A stretch of DNA of 64,000 nt from Larus michahellis (lineage: Eukaryota > Chordata > Aves > Charadriiformes > Laridae), in the NCBI RefSeq assembly GCF_964199755.1, contig NC_133897.1, forward strand, positions 16,723,492-16,787,491, written 5' to 3'. How positions within the stretch are numbered: position 1 is the first letter of the stretch; each line of letters opens with the position of its first letter. The notes under the pieces are model-generated. The model saw only the letters and a program-made list of their open reading frames with translations. It ran no database searches and was not told the DNA's origin. Of this stretch, positions 14,601 to 27,600 are shown piece by piece. Position numbers and translations under genes: made by a program.

Positions 14601-15250
14601 CTGAGGGGTCCGGAGGTGCCGCCGCGGGGCTCGGGAGCGAGCCCCCTGAGGCGAGGAGCGCTTCTCCCTCCCCGGGCGGCCCCTCAGCCGTCCCGCAGCC
14701 GGGCCGCTCTGGGGGCCGCCGCCCTCGAGGGGAACCGGGCGGCCGGCTCGGGGTAAGTTCAGCGCTCGGGGGCGACCATCCTTCGGTGCGGCCCCCGGAG
14801 TGAGCGGAAAGCTCGGGACCGGCGCTCTCCCGCTCCTCTTCCCCGCGTTCCCTGTAGCTAGCAGGCTGTCAGGGAAAGGCGCTGCTCATTTTACCTCAGG
14901 GAAGGGGGACCGGGGGCCAGCCGAACCGCCTTGTCCCCACAGGCGCGGAGCCCGCCTTCCACGGCGCAGCTCCGACGTAGGCGGGCACGCTGGGGAACGT
15001 CCTGGCTGCACGCTGAGGAAAAGCTCCCCCGTTTCTCCCCCACTCCCCAGGCGAGCCGGGGTCCCGCGGGGAGCGGCGGCGCACGCCTCCCGGCCGCTCC
15101 GAGCCCTCCCGCGCTCCCGAGCCCGCGCGGCCGTGCCCGCGCTGCGCGCGCTCTCCCCCGGGCGGCGCTGTGCCCGCGCCCCTGCGCGATGCAGTGTGGG
15201 AATGGCTGTGGCGCTGGGGTTGGCTGAAAGAGGCGGCCAGTCGAGGTTTA

Positions 15251-15280
15251 ATGTCCGCCATGTTGGCCGTGGCGTATTGA
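15251..15280 (+). other. Upstream ORF 1, 9 residues
   Basis: ATG at 15251 reads MSAMLAVAY and stops at TGA 15278-15280. It is only relevant if the mature 5'UTR begins before 15251. It overlaps the YY1-type motif. Confidence 0.4.
15254..15266 (+). promoter_or_regulatory. YY1-type motif near the EPC1 start region
   Basis: TCCGCCATGTTGG matches the YY1 core (CCGCCATnTTG). Such sites often lie just downstream of the start in CpG-island promoters. The motif contains an ATG that is the second codon-ATG of a short uORF. Confidence 0.55.
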
Positions 15281-15396
15281 GCGGAGACGGAGCGGCGGAG
15301 GAGAGAAGCCAGCGCCCAGCCCAGCCGCGCCAGCCGGCGCCGCCGGGCCCCGTGTCGGAGCGCGCCCCGCCCTGCCGGGGGAGCCCCGGTCCCTCC

Positions 15397-15486
15397 ATGA
15401 GAGCGCTCGGCGGGGTCCGGCTCTCAGCTCGGAGCGCTCTTGCTGTCGCCCCCCCCTCCCCAGCCGGAGCCGCCATCGCCGCCTAA
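15397..15486 (+). other. Upstream ORF 2, 29 residues, stop one base before the EPC1 ATG
   Basis: ATG at 15397 has a weak context (T at -3, A at +4). The ORF is Ala/Pro/Ser-rich and ends in TAA at 15484-15486, followed by one C and then the main ATG (TAACATG). Its stop codon provides the A at -3 of the main start. This layout could allow leaky scanning or short-range reinitiation. Confidence 0.55.
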
Positions 15487-15487
15487 C

Positions 15488-15640
15488 ATGAGCAAACTGT
15501 CGTTCCGGGCCCGGGCGCTGGATGCGTCCAAGCCGCTGCCCGTCTTCCGCTGCGAGGACCTGCCCGACTTGGCCGAATATGCCTCCATTAACCGGGCCGT
15601 GCCGCAGATGCCCACGGGCATGGAGAAGGAAGAGGAGTCG
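15488..15640 (+). CDS. EPC1: EPC1 coding exon 1 (residues 1-51)
   Basis: Fifty-one complete codons from [10 protein letters not shown] to GMEKEEES, ending at a donor GTACGT (15641), phase 0. It carries the first block of the EPcA domain, which contacts the acetyltransferase module in NuA4 complexes. The ATG has A at -3, supplied by a TAA stop of an upstream ORF one base before it. The frame stays open past the donor to a stop at 16262-16264 because the CpG island is GC-rich. Confidence 0.97.
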
Positions 15641-18600
15641 GTACGTGAGACCCCCCCCCCCCCCTCGGCCGGGTCCCTCCATCCCCCCCGCACCCGGGGC
15701 CCCCACCTTCGCCTCTGCGCAAGCACAAAATGGCCGCCATCTTCTCCCCGCTCTCCCCGCCCGCCGGGAGAGGGGGGGAGAACCTGGGGAGGGAAGGTGC
15801 CGAGCCCGGCGGCCCCTTACCGCGCCTTCCCCCTGCGCTTCTCTGCGACCCCCTCTGCCCCCCGCCCGGTCCCCGCCGGGGCTGGCGGCCCTGTCGCCGG
15901 GGCCCCCGAAAGGCACAAAGGGGGTCACGTGACACCGCGGGCGGCCGCCATTTTGTCTCTGGGTTCTTGGGCCGGGCCTGGTGCGGCAGCGGCGGGGAGA
16001 CGGGCCCTGGCGGCGCTGCTGCCCGCGATGCCCCACCGGGTGGCGCTGCCGAGCCGCCCGCCGCCGCCGGGGGCGCGGGGAAGTTGTGGCTGCGGGCGCG
16101 GGAGCGCGCCTGGCGGGGGAGCGGGGAGGAACGGGCGGGCCCGGGGAGCCGAGCGGGGCCCGCTGCTGAAGCGTTGTCGCCTTTGCCTCCTCCTGACGGG
16201 TGGTGAGGCTCGGGCCGCCGCCGAACTGCTGCAGCCAGAAGTTAGCTCTGCCTTGCTAGTGTAGTTCTTATTTGCGGTCAGAAATAGAAGGTGGAAGGGT
16301 TTCTGTTTAGACTGAAAACCCCAGAAGCGCCTTCAGAGGCAGGTGTGATGTAAGTAAAATTGTGATGTTCACTATGCGGAAATACAGAAGTCAGTACTGA
16401 AGTACTACTCAAAGTAAGAAAATCCGAGTTTGGAGGCCGAAAATCTATCCCTTCCATCTCAGTTTTGCTGTCTGAGTGGAGAATGAAACTTAAACCGTTT
16501 CGAACTTCAGGATCACTTAATCATGCACTCAACACGTTCCAAGATAGGTATAACATTCAATAGTTGTTATTGCTGAAGACTCCTGCTGAAGTGGGTTATT
16601 TGTTATTTTCACTATTTGCAGATCTTTAGTTATTTGCTTATTATAATGTTTTCCACATATGTGCATTAAGCACAGCAAATAAGAGAGAACTGTAGAAATA
16701 CAGTTATGTAAACAGGTTTTCAAATGTAGTGATAAGAACAAACATGGCAATTTCATAGTCTTGGGTTTTGCTAGCTGTCAGGCTTCCATTGTCCTTCAGG
16801 GATGCTCAAGGCCAGGTTGGATGGGGCTTTGAGCAGCCTGGTCTAGTGGGAGGGTCCCTGCCCATGGTAGGGAGGTTGGAATTAGATGATCATTAAGGTC
16901 CCTTCCAGCTCTAACCATTCTGTGATACTAAGATGATAGGCTGTAAGGTTCCTGTTTATATTTCTAGATGTAGCAAACTTTGAGTTACTTCTCTAAAACT
17001 TGAAATGCACTTACCTTCTTAAAACATAGTCTTTTCTTTGTGGCACTAAGTATTCGGTTAACTCTAACCGAATCTGTGAGTTTTTATGAAATGTCTTAGA
17101 ATCATACATCATAGTCTTCAGGCTGAGTGATTTCTAGAGAGTAGTACTCTTTGCATGTTGTTGTTGTCTACATTCAGTAACTATTCTCTCAGCCTTTTCT
17201 AGTGTAACTGCCTACAGTTTTAACATAATTTACTATTTCCAAGTCCTGTGCAAGTCATAAGTTGCTTTAAACATCCACTAAAATGTACATTGTGAAGTGT
17301 GGGGGGTTTTTGTTGGTGGGTTTGGTTTTTTTTATGGTTTTGTTTTGGTGGTGTTTGCTTCCGTGAAATGAAGGTGCGTAGTAGTATTTAAGCAGTAGGC
17401 AGCTGTACTTAGATGCTTGTGTTTCTTTTGATGCAGTAGATGTGCTCTGAAACGGTATCTGTAGATTCTGAATATGAAAGAAAGCATCCTTAATTTCCAC
17501 TTGTACCAGAATTTTAAATTTTGTTATGTTTGCTATGATGCTTGCTTGCTGAGGTCATTTCTCAGTTAAAGTAAGCAAGCGGGCATACATGCTTTTATTT
17601 ATGTAGAAATGTCTGGTTGCTATCTTTCTCTTTTGCTGTTTGCCTGGCAGTTGCAAGTTTTCAGGCTAGAAAATTACATGGGGCAACTATATAGGCTCCA
17701 TAAACCCAGAGATATATGTCCTGGCTAAGGAAAAGTCATGGGCAACAGAGTGTTAATTATAAGACTTGTTTCTGTGGTTAATGTGATGCTTTTGTTTACT
17801 AAATCTAGCTTTGAGGGTTAAGCTTCAGAACTGTAGATGTAAGTAGACACTTCCCACAGTTAAAGTTTACTCATGCCTTTGTTTTAAATATATGTGTACA
17901 CATACAAACACACATCCCCAAGAAAAATTTGCCTGCCATCAGTAAACACAGGTGTTTTCCTGAGTCTTTTTTGTATATTCTTACATAAAATAGTTGATGT
18001 TAAACTCTTCCCCCTTCTTATTTCTGCAGACTTGCTAAGTTTCCTCCTTGCCTTTTGTTGCCCTAAAAAGCTTTCTCTTCAGTTTTACATAGGTGTTGAC
18101 AACAGAGAGATGTGGTTGCTCACTAAAGTTACGGCAAACCTCACAGGTTTAATATCCCACTACATTCTGTTTCCCACACTTCATGCCATGGAGGATTTAG
18201 GAAAGTTGGGAGTTGTTTGTGTTACGTAGCACTTGAAGACTTGAGTTAGAGGTTTTTTTCCCTATTACTTACGAAAATAAGAGATATTTTGTATTACCCA
18301 TTTCTTTACACGTAGATGGGAAAGTGTCCATAAGAATCTGGGGGGAGGGGGCAGGTTCAACTAGTGTCAACAGGCATTTATAACTATTTTATAAATAGAA
18401 TTCTGACATTGCCTTGAGTTTTGCATAAATGTAATTTTAAATGAACACATATTTTGAGTTAAGAGTTCTCCTCTTGACTAAATAACTTTCCCTAGGGAAA
18501 AATGCAATCAAAGAGATTTAATATTCAAGCATCAAATCACAAGATATTTAAATGACTGATTAGTGTTTTGATGCACAAAAAGGAATCTATTTTCCTTCCC

Positions 18601-21600
18601 TTTCATTTTATCTTTCTCCCATCCTGTTCCTACAAAGAGTAAATACGGAAAATAGTACATCTTCGTTATTACAACTGGAAACTTCAGTTTAGCAGTCGTG
18701 TTCTCTGTAAGAGTCTTCTGAAGGAAAAACAATCTTGCTAAGTCGATCTGAGTTCTAAAATATGCAATTGATAAGAAGGATATAGTAACTCTTTAAAAAG
18801 AAGTGGCTGCTAGGGGCCTTAAAGTGATGTTAATTTTGTTAACAAGTAGAGTATACCTTTCTGCTTAGTAAGTCATGACTTCAGTTAGTGGTTTTGTTTG
18901 GAGGTGAAAGACTATAGTAAAAAGCTCCTTGGCATGCACACAGTGGTACTTGGAAGTTATCAACTGATACTGTGTTCTGACAGTTGGTTTAGCTCCCAAG
19001 TTTCTAGGGTAAACACATTGTGGCTGTTGCCAAGTCTGTTGCTAAATCTAAGAAACTAAAAACTATGAGGAGACGTATGCATCTCTAAAAAAGAAGAGCC
19101 TTCGAAATGTAATGGCATTTCTTATCCAACACTAAACATTCCCTGTATTACTCAAAATCCTGTTTTTGAGCAAAACATCCTTAGCACTGTAATTCTGAGA
19201 ACTAGACAACAGACCACTGTTAATAATACAGTAATGTCCGTTTGGCTAACAAGTCCATTTTAATTTGTAACTGCCTGAAATAAAGTAGATGGATTGGATT
19301 TGTTTATCCTTTGTCAATGATTTTTTTTAAAGGTGTTAATTTGTGTGGCCTGTTGTTTTGTGTTTTTGAGGGGGGGTGTTGCGTCTCTTTTTCTTGAATT
19401 GGAAATTCAGATTCTAGACTGAAAGGAGACAGCTGGAAAACCAGAGCAGATAGTTATTTGAAGTAAAATGCTTTACTGAAAAAAATAAGACAGACTGAAG
19501 CTTTTTGGAAATATTCAGTAACTTATGTTTCAGAAAGAAAGTATGCCTAGCTTTATGGGCGTCCTAGATTTGATGGCCGGCCTTCAGTCAAACCAAGGAA
19601 AACTACGCTTGTTTTCCCTTCTTTTTTCTAAAAAGAAAGGAGATAGGACACACACTGTATTCCCAGGCTCTAGGTTCTCTTAGATAAAAAAATAGAAACT
19701 TAGGGGGGTTTTGATTGAGACTTTGTAGATAACTTAAAAAAAAGGCGTTCAGAAAATTATTGTGAATATCATTGGTTTGTTGTGTTTGGGTTTTTTTCAG
19801 AGTTAAGGAAAAAGCAAAAAGCCATGTGTTTGAAGTACCTCATATCAACATTTTTAAGGCATATTTAAAATGCCAGGAAGTGTGAAATTCTTAGCTGAAG
19901 CAATGCCTCAACAAAGATTAGTGTGTGAGCAGAGATACTTTTAAAGTGTCCTGGTGTACATCAGAGAAATGAATTGTCTAAATAGGAAAATACGGATATG
20001 TTGACGACATTTCCATAACTAATCACAGTGCCGTGGGTATGGGAATTAGGGGTTGAGGGATTTTTTTGTTACATTTTTTCCTTGAGTGAGTTTGTTATCC
20101 TCATGTAAATGCTGATATTACTGTGGCCATACTAAGGTTTTGGTTGTTACATTTCTGTTTAGTCTTGTGCATGTTCAAGTTTGTTTAGGTTTAGATGCAC
20201 ATTTTCTGTCAGGTAAACTTTACTAAATCCCGGTGTCTCTGTCCTTGGTGTTGAGGCAGCGGAGAGAGAGAATCGAGTGGTGAGAGGTCCTGTTACTTCA
20301 CTGTATTACTCTTAACTCCCTCTTCTAAATAAGACCATGGTCCAGTGGTTAATCTTTGTCCTCATCTTAACTCTGGAGTAGCAGCTTTCTTGTTCTACAA
20401 GATTTCTGCCAGACTGATGCACTATGTGGAGTTCTGTTCTTAAGGTTCAAAGTTTAAAAAAGCTTGCTTTCTAATTTTAGTTAGTGTTGCTAGTGGCAGA
20501 TAGAAGAATTAAGCACCCAGAGGCTGAAATTTTAAGCTCATATAAGTTCATTCAGTTCTTACTGTTTTCCTTTGTATATGTGTTATGATGTAACTAACAG
20601 GTTGCGTGGAAGGTGGAATTAAGTCTGTATGCGCAATTGTCATCTGTAAGTACTGTCATACTGCGTTACCTGGTATTTGAGCAAACTGTTGAAATAGTTT
20701 AAAATGTACTTTTGATCTCTTTAAATCCACAGTTGTAGTTGTCTTCCCTGCCTTAGCTTTGGGGATGTTTAAGAAAATCTTATTTGGTAAAATTTCATTA
20801 TAAGACATAATTTTATTTTTTTTTGCTGATATCAGCATGAATTGTCATTATTTGCTAAATGCTATGAAAACCCTGGTGAACATAACCCAATGTTCATTCA
20901 AATGCTTCGGAACACCTTAAACGTATATAATACAATGTTTCTTAATGTACCAAAGCACTGCTTGGTTAATTTCCCATTTACCCAGTTTGGGTAGGCTCAA
21001 GGATCACATCCTCTCCATAAAACTGCCTTGAGCACAGCTACCTTAGATCTCTTCCAAGCAATACCTGTTCAGAAAATATGCCTTTCTCTTCCCAAATCTA
21101 TGCTGGAGGCATTGGGAAGCTACCGTGTCTGGATTTTCTTGCTGCTGAAACAGCTGCTTTTACCTTATCAAGGAAAAAAGCTGTCAAGGAATGTACAAGA
21201 AAGGACCTATATATTGTCATCTAAGACATGATGAATTTAAAAATGTGTGAAGTAAGCGTATAGCTGAGGTGTAGCAAGTAACTGTATGAATGGTCTTGAA
21301 TTACACACATACATTTCACTAAAGGTCCAATAGTCTTTTTTTTTGTTCATTACATTCTTGGAAGTTTAAGGAACTGCATTCTCTGTGTGCCTCCTAGAAG
21401 TATGTAACTGAACTGCATTCAGTTTTGGGCCTCTCACTACAAGAGGGACATTGAGGTGTTGGAGCGTGTCCAGAGAAGGGCTACAAAGCTGGTGAGGGGT
21501 CTGGAGGACAAACCTTATGAAGAACGACTGAGGGAGCTGGGGTTGTTTAGCTTGGAGAAGAGGAGGCTGAGGGGAGACCTTATCACCCTCTACAACTACC

Positions 21601-24600
21601 TGAAAGGAGGTTGTAGAGAGATGGGGGCTGACCTCTTCTCCCTGGTGACAAGTGATAGGATGAGAGGAAACGGGTTCAAGTTACGTTAGAGGAGGTTTAG
21701 ATCGGATATTAGGAAACATTTTTTCACTGAAAGGGTTATTAAACATTGGAATAGGCTGCCCAGGGAGGTGGTGGATTCACCATCCCTGGAGGTGTTTAAA
21801 AAAAGGGTAGATGGGGCACTTAGGGACATGGTTTAGAAGTGGCTTTTGTCAGGGTAGGTTAAAGGTTGGACTCGATGATCTTAAAGGTCCCTTCCAACCT
21901 CAGCAATTCTATGATTCTATGATTTTCTGCTAATTGAACAACTGTTTACTCTTAAGTACTCTTAAAATAACCACTACCTTGCTGATGCACAATTCACTGT
22001 TACTAAGTGTTTTAGAATCTCGTAGGGGCAATCAGAATTATATGAATGTGAAATCATAACACGTACTGTCACTGAATCATCACTTCTAAGTCTGGATTTT
22101 ATTTCACTGTAAAGTTTTTAGCGTACTAACGGAAGAGAATCTGCATGTCACTGTCACCCCCAGCCGCCAGTTGTAGAATTCAAGTATAATCTTAAAACAG
22201 ATGAACTGAACTCCTTTAGTGGTCTCTTCTTAGACTAGGAGAGCTGAAACGTTAAAGGATCTGGAAGTAAATGGGGAGAGTAGAGGCAGGTTGTTTTGCA
22301 TACTGTTTGATTCAGGAGTCCTCCAAACTGGAAGAGTATTGCTTCTTGTTTATCTCATGTTCCCCCTTGTCCGGCTTTTCTGTTTGCTCATAGTAGGAGG
22401 AATTAATTTTATATACCAGTCTAATCTTTTTTTTGTGCTTAATTTTAAACCCACTTAACTTGTAGATTAGATTCCTAAAAGCATACGTGTTTGATAATTT
22501 CGTAGGAGGGGAACAGAGGAACAAGGGCTTGTTGCAATTTTGTTTAAAGCAATGGTCTACAAACACCTCAGTTCAGAGCTGGAAGAGGTTTTTATGTGAG
22601 CTCATATAATGGCCTTAATTTTACCTTTTAGTTTGATATTGAGCTTAGTAACTTACTTCACATATATCTCTGTGAAAAAGATCCGTGATCCTTAGCCAGA
22701 GAATTTTGAGAGGGGAAAAAAAAAAGTGACAGCTCACCACAAACAGCCAAATTTCAAGTGTAAGAAAACTCCCATGCCATGTCAAAATATTCAGGTGATG
22801 AAAAGTTTTTTTCCATCTCTCTCTCTGTGCCCAGCTCCCAGCTATTTAGTAATAGTGGCAGCTTACTGGATATTTTCACCTTCAGTTATACCAAAGCTCT
22901 CTGTTCCATTGTGCTTAATGTTGGAAGGTATTCTGTACACCTGAACATTCATGCAAATTAGGAAGTTTGGCTGATGATGAGAAGTAGCTTCTATAGTGAG
23001 CAATTTATGCACTGTCTCTGACTACCTAAAGAAACTGGTTAATTCTGTAGTATGAAACCCATCTGTGTTTTCCTTTTGAAGTCAGATGGATAGTGGTGGC
23101 GTAGGCTTCTATTACAGATGGGTGGAATTTGTTGAGGCTGGAATGAGATTGCCCATCCCAATTTGAAATCAGAAGCAAAACTTATCATGTTCATCTAGGA
23201 ACAAGTACAGACCATACCTCTGGGATTTGACAACTTCCTGGAAGCTAGCAGTTCTGTGTAAAAGTTTAGGAACCACAATAGCCTGTTGTTATGCCACAGA
23301 GAAGTCAGGCACTAACATGAAGTTGTGAGCAGGGGACTGCCATGGCAGATAATGTGATGTTAGTTCTGTATATGGTGTCAGTTACACATGTAATAATGGT
23401 GAAGGTGTACATGTCATACTCTGAAGTAATGTTGAAAATACTTAAGATTTCAGAAAATAATGAGAAGAGTTAGTTGATCATCAGTGCCTTATGCAGGTCA
23501 GAGGCTTCTCTGGGAAGTCCAAATTCTTTTTTGAAATGATATGAATTGAAATATGAATTAGCAAACACACTTTCGAACAATCTTAACGTGTAACATTTAC
23601 GGTCTAGGCGGAGGACGTTCTTCTTCTAGTTTGTTTATTGCCTATATAAGTTTTATATGTATAAAAAAAGCAGTTTAATTCCTCCTAAAAAAGCTGTTCC
23701 AGAAAAGCTAGATGTAGACCAGTCTTAAGGAATTATTCTGAAGTATGCATACTCAAATTGTTTCTAACCTTTTCTTGGTAATTGCACAAAGAGAAGACAT
23801 GTAACAGCAGTGGCTTTACTCGTAGCAGTTAACTACGGTGAGACCAATTGTTCATGTTCAGGCTTAAAGACAAAAAAAGGTTAGCCTTACTTAGTACTGT
23901 TATTTACAGTGAGGATGGTTAACCACTGGAAGAAATTAAAAATATCTCTCCTATTATTTACATTAAGACTGGAGGGGGGAAAAATCTCACAAACGTGACT
24001 TTGTTAGCGGTATCCTTAATAGCACAAGAAGGAATACAACTGGCAGGGTTTTGGATTTAAAGGAGAGGAGCTTATGTCAGGGTAAACTGTGAGTAATTTT
24101 AAGGCCAGGCTTGTATGGAGAGACTTTGCCTCCGGGGAATCTTCACAACCTGTCTTAAAGAGGAGCCTTGTAAGGTTATCTTCCTGACTTTTTCAGATTT
24201 GATCTATCATGTGATGGATTTCAGCGAAGGATCAGGTATTAATTGTATACAGTAAAATGTTAATAACATTAGTAATGGAAATGGGGAATAATTCAGTAAC
24301 TTTAATGTTTGAGGATCAGGGTGACATGGCATTATTTTTCTTTTCATTTTAATAGCTAATGTCCTGCATTATATTCCAGTAAACTTTTAAGTTATTCACA
24401 GGCACCTGCCTAATATTAATTTGTTTCAGGTAGGAAAAAAGTGCAATGTGGCAAGCCCTTAAATCCGCTAATGTTTTCTTTGAGTAGATCACTTTCTTTG
24501 TCCCTGTCTCAGTATTTGTGCCTTAATTATATAATTATATTCCTCATATATGTATATGCAATTATTTCAATATAAATTTATAAAGAGTATTCAGTGTGAG

Positions 24601-27600
24601 TTTTGAATACCTGTAAGTTAATACATTACTTTTTCAAGTCTTTGTTTTAAAGGAGAGCGTGTGTGTATTTGTGTGGGAGTCTGCTCTGGTAGAACAGAAT
24701 ACTTTAATTCTCTGGTCTTCAGTCTATGTAGTAAGTTATGTGTTCTTTTTCCACTTCATTTCCACTTTCTACTTGTAAGAGGAAAAACTAGCTTTAACAT
24801 CAAGGAATGCATCAAATGTCTAATGCGTCAGAATAAAAATGCTGGCTGCTGCTTTTGTATCTGTATGTATTCTCTTCCTGCTTAATAAGCCTTTACGTAC
24901 ACCTTGCTCTTCCTTCCACCAGTGTGTGTGGTTTTCTGTGTATTCAGCTGTATGTACATTCAAGGCCTAACCCTGTTCTGGGAGGATCTTTCTGGTTAAA
25001 CAAATAGGTGAAGGTGAATTGAGGATGGAATAAAAGTTTGAAAACTTCCTGGTCTGTCAGTCTCTTCAAGCACAGGTAGTTTGAGTGAGAGCGGAAACTA
25101 TCCTCTTAAGGTTTAAGTACCACTCTTAAAGATTTGTTTCCTTTATATTTAATCAGGAGTTAAGAAATTCATGCTTTTTGAATTTGAAGCTTTCAAGAGG
25201 GTGGTGTTGGAAAGGATTGCTTTCCAACATCTGTTTACATTCATACCTTTATACCTATTTAATGGCTTCGAGGTTGTTCCTTCCTGGTTGTAAGTAGAAA
25301 TTAATTACAGATCTTGTAGCCTGTCTGTAAGGTGTACCAAGCTTAAATTTGAGGAGAGAGAGTTGTAGCAAAGGCTGCCCTATATATACATTTAATGCTG
25401 CTGTCCCTTTTCTGTTATAATTTGAAGGGCTGTAGTAGAATAGACAGAATAGAATAGAGTATTTCAGTTGGAAGGGAGCTACAATGATTATCTAGTCCAA
25501 CTACCTGACCAGTTCAGGGCTGACCAAGTTAAAACATGTAATTGAGAGCATTGTCCAAATGCCTCTTAAACACTGACAGGCTTGAGGCATCAGCCACCTT
25601 CTCAGTAAAGAAATGTGAGTCTTCAGGTGGCTCACTGATGAGGTGTCCAACTCAAAGCATGGAAGGTGTTAGCATGGAAAGCTGAATTCTGCATAGGCTT
25701 CTGTCTCCAGATTTTCCCTTTCAAAACTTGAGGATTTTGTACAAGGCTGTGTTGTCATGAAAGTGTAATCCTTGTGGGTTAAAGATGCAGAACTTGTTTT
25801 GGAAAGGGAAGAACAGTGCAAGTTACTTTGCCAAACTGTGTCGATCTGTAATGAGTCTCACCCAAAATGTATTTCTTGGCATAGGTATGTAAACACTCGA
25901 CATAACTTGATTTGTTTACTTTTCTGTCTGTGCCATTATCAACCCCCATGTTAGTCTGTCTACATAGTAGGTGTCATCTTCTCTTCCAAGCATTTCCCAA
26001 GATTAATTATTTGAAATGTCCTGTTCTCTTGTGTTTTCAAATTCTCTAGTTTTGTTTCCCTTCTCAAGTTTCTTTGAACACTGATGATAAAATCATATTC
26101 TTGGTTTCCCCTGTGCCTTTATGTTTTGTGTAAGAAATGCAGCTTTTAATTGTGGTAAATGTACACCCCCCACTCCCAATCCTGTATTAGTATTTCAGCA
26201 GGATGTGTCCTGTGTGCCTTTTTGATACTTGATTTTTCTCACTACTTGAAGTACAAGAAAAAGAATTCTGAAAAGAGTGTCAGAAAATAGGAACTGACTT
26301 CAGGAAGAAGATTTTACAGTATTGTGGTCTGATTTACAGTATTTACAATTCACTAACCTAGATATATCTCAGAAGAGAGCTGAATTTAAAACAACAGGGT
26401 TTTTTTTTATTGGAAAGTTTGGGAGTAGGGCTACAGGTAAGAGACAATTTGAGTTTGAGCCCTGCAGAGTTTTTGTATTTTATGTGGTTACTGGAATTCT
26501 TTAAGTGAGTTACTTCTACAAAACTGTTGGATCCTTCAGATGCTTATGGATAAATTCATGGACTGTCTTCTGTTTCTCAACGATTTTTTAATTTTTTTAC
26601 TATCACTTTCTTAGCCAAACAGTATGACCTTGTTTGGCCTTTTCTTGCTACTTATCTTTGTTTTGATAGAAGAAAGTTATGATTAATCTTGGTGCACTAG
26701 CTCTGCTTCCTGATGAGGATGCTGTGGTCTTAAACTAGGCTAAGTACTATATGAGACTGTTGAAATGTTAGGACTAAAGGTAGTTCAGTATTCACAGTCC
26801 ATCTTGGGCAACTAATGTATTTCACCAAGCTAGAACTTCAAAAAAACTTGAAGCTAAGTCAGTAGGTAAGACTTCATTTTCTTGCAGTTTGTATGAAGGG
26901 AAAGAACTTGAGCTACCAAAACTGAAGTGAGCCAGCTTCCCTTTTTTTTTGTCAGTAATGTAAGGTTTGTTCACTGCGAAAAAAGTATGTGTGGGAAATT
27001 AATGAAACATACATATCTACAAAGTGCCTCTGCCTAAAAAAAAATCTTTACTGGAACTGTAGGGTAAGAGTGGCTAACAGAGCTGCCTGTTGCATGTTCA
27101 TTCTCTCAGCCTTCCTCTGAAGGGAGAGGTATTTGATGTGTCTTGTCTTGAGAAGATATTTAGAAATTTGCTTCATGATAGCTAAATATTGAAAGCAAAG
27201 TTGGCATGTCTTGGTCTGGAACAGAAGGGGGTGAGGGTTTTTTGATGATCTTCAGGGCTTTATTGGAGGAAGTTGTTGCAGTTAATGCATCCACCCTTAC
27301 GTCTGGCCTGGTTCTCCATAGCATCTTTATTTTTACTATGGAGAGACCTTGAGCTGGTAGATGGTAGTTAAATGTTGTCTTTGGGAGCTTTATCTGGCTT
27401 TTAGGTACATCTTACTTTGGCTTGTATTAAATTAAATTGTAATTTCTCTGGTATAATTTTCTGGAAAAAAATAATTTGAAGGTTTTCCAATGTTAGTCTT
27501 TGCATCAGTATCATTGTCATGTCTCTCAGCAATGTAAGTTTGACCTCTTACGTGACCTGTGCTCAAGAGAACTCTGGATAAAAAGCACTTTTTTATTTAA

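Larger units (their letters stand above)
14400..16260 (+). promoter_or_regulatory. EPC1: CpG-island promoter of EPC1 with 5'UTR, exon 1 and start of intron 1
   Basis: Base composition changes abruptly from AT-rich to GC-rich with dense CpG and GGGCGG boxes, peaking over exon 1, and returns to AT-rich after about 16260. No TATA box is evident, as expected for a housekeeping chromatin gene. The transcription start cannot be placed from sequence alone. The YY1-type site at 15254 and the uORFs suggest that transcripts start at or before about 15250. Boundaries are estimated by eye. Confidence 0.85.

Noticed and set aside
15248..16036. Long minus-strand frame (262 codons) across the EPC1 promoter, and similar antisense frames at 14886-15476 and 15588-15935
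   Set aside because: Pro/Gly/Arg/Ala-rich products typical of GC-rich CpG-island sequence read in the wrong frame; no family resemblance and no splice pattern.
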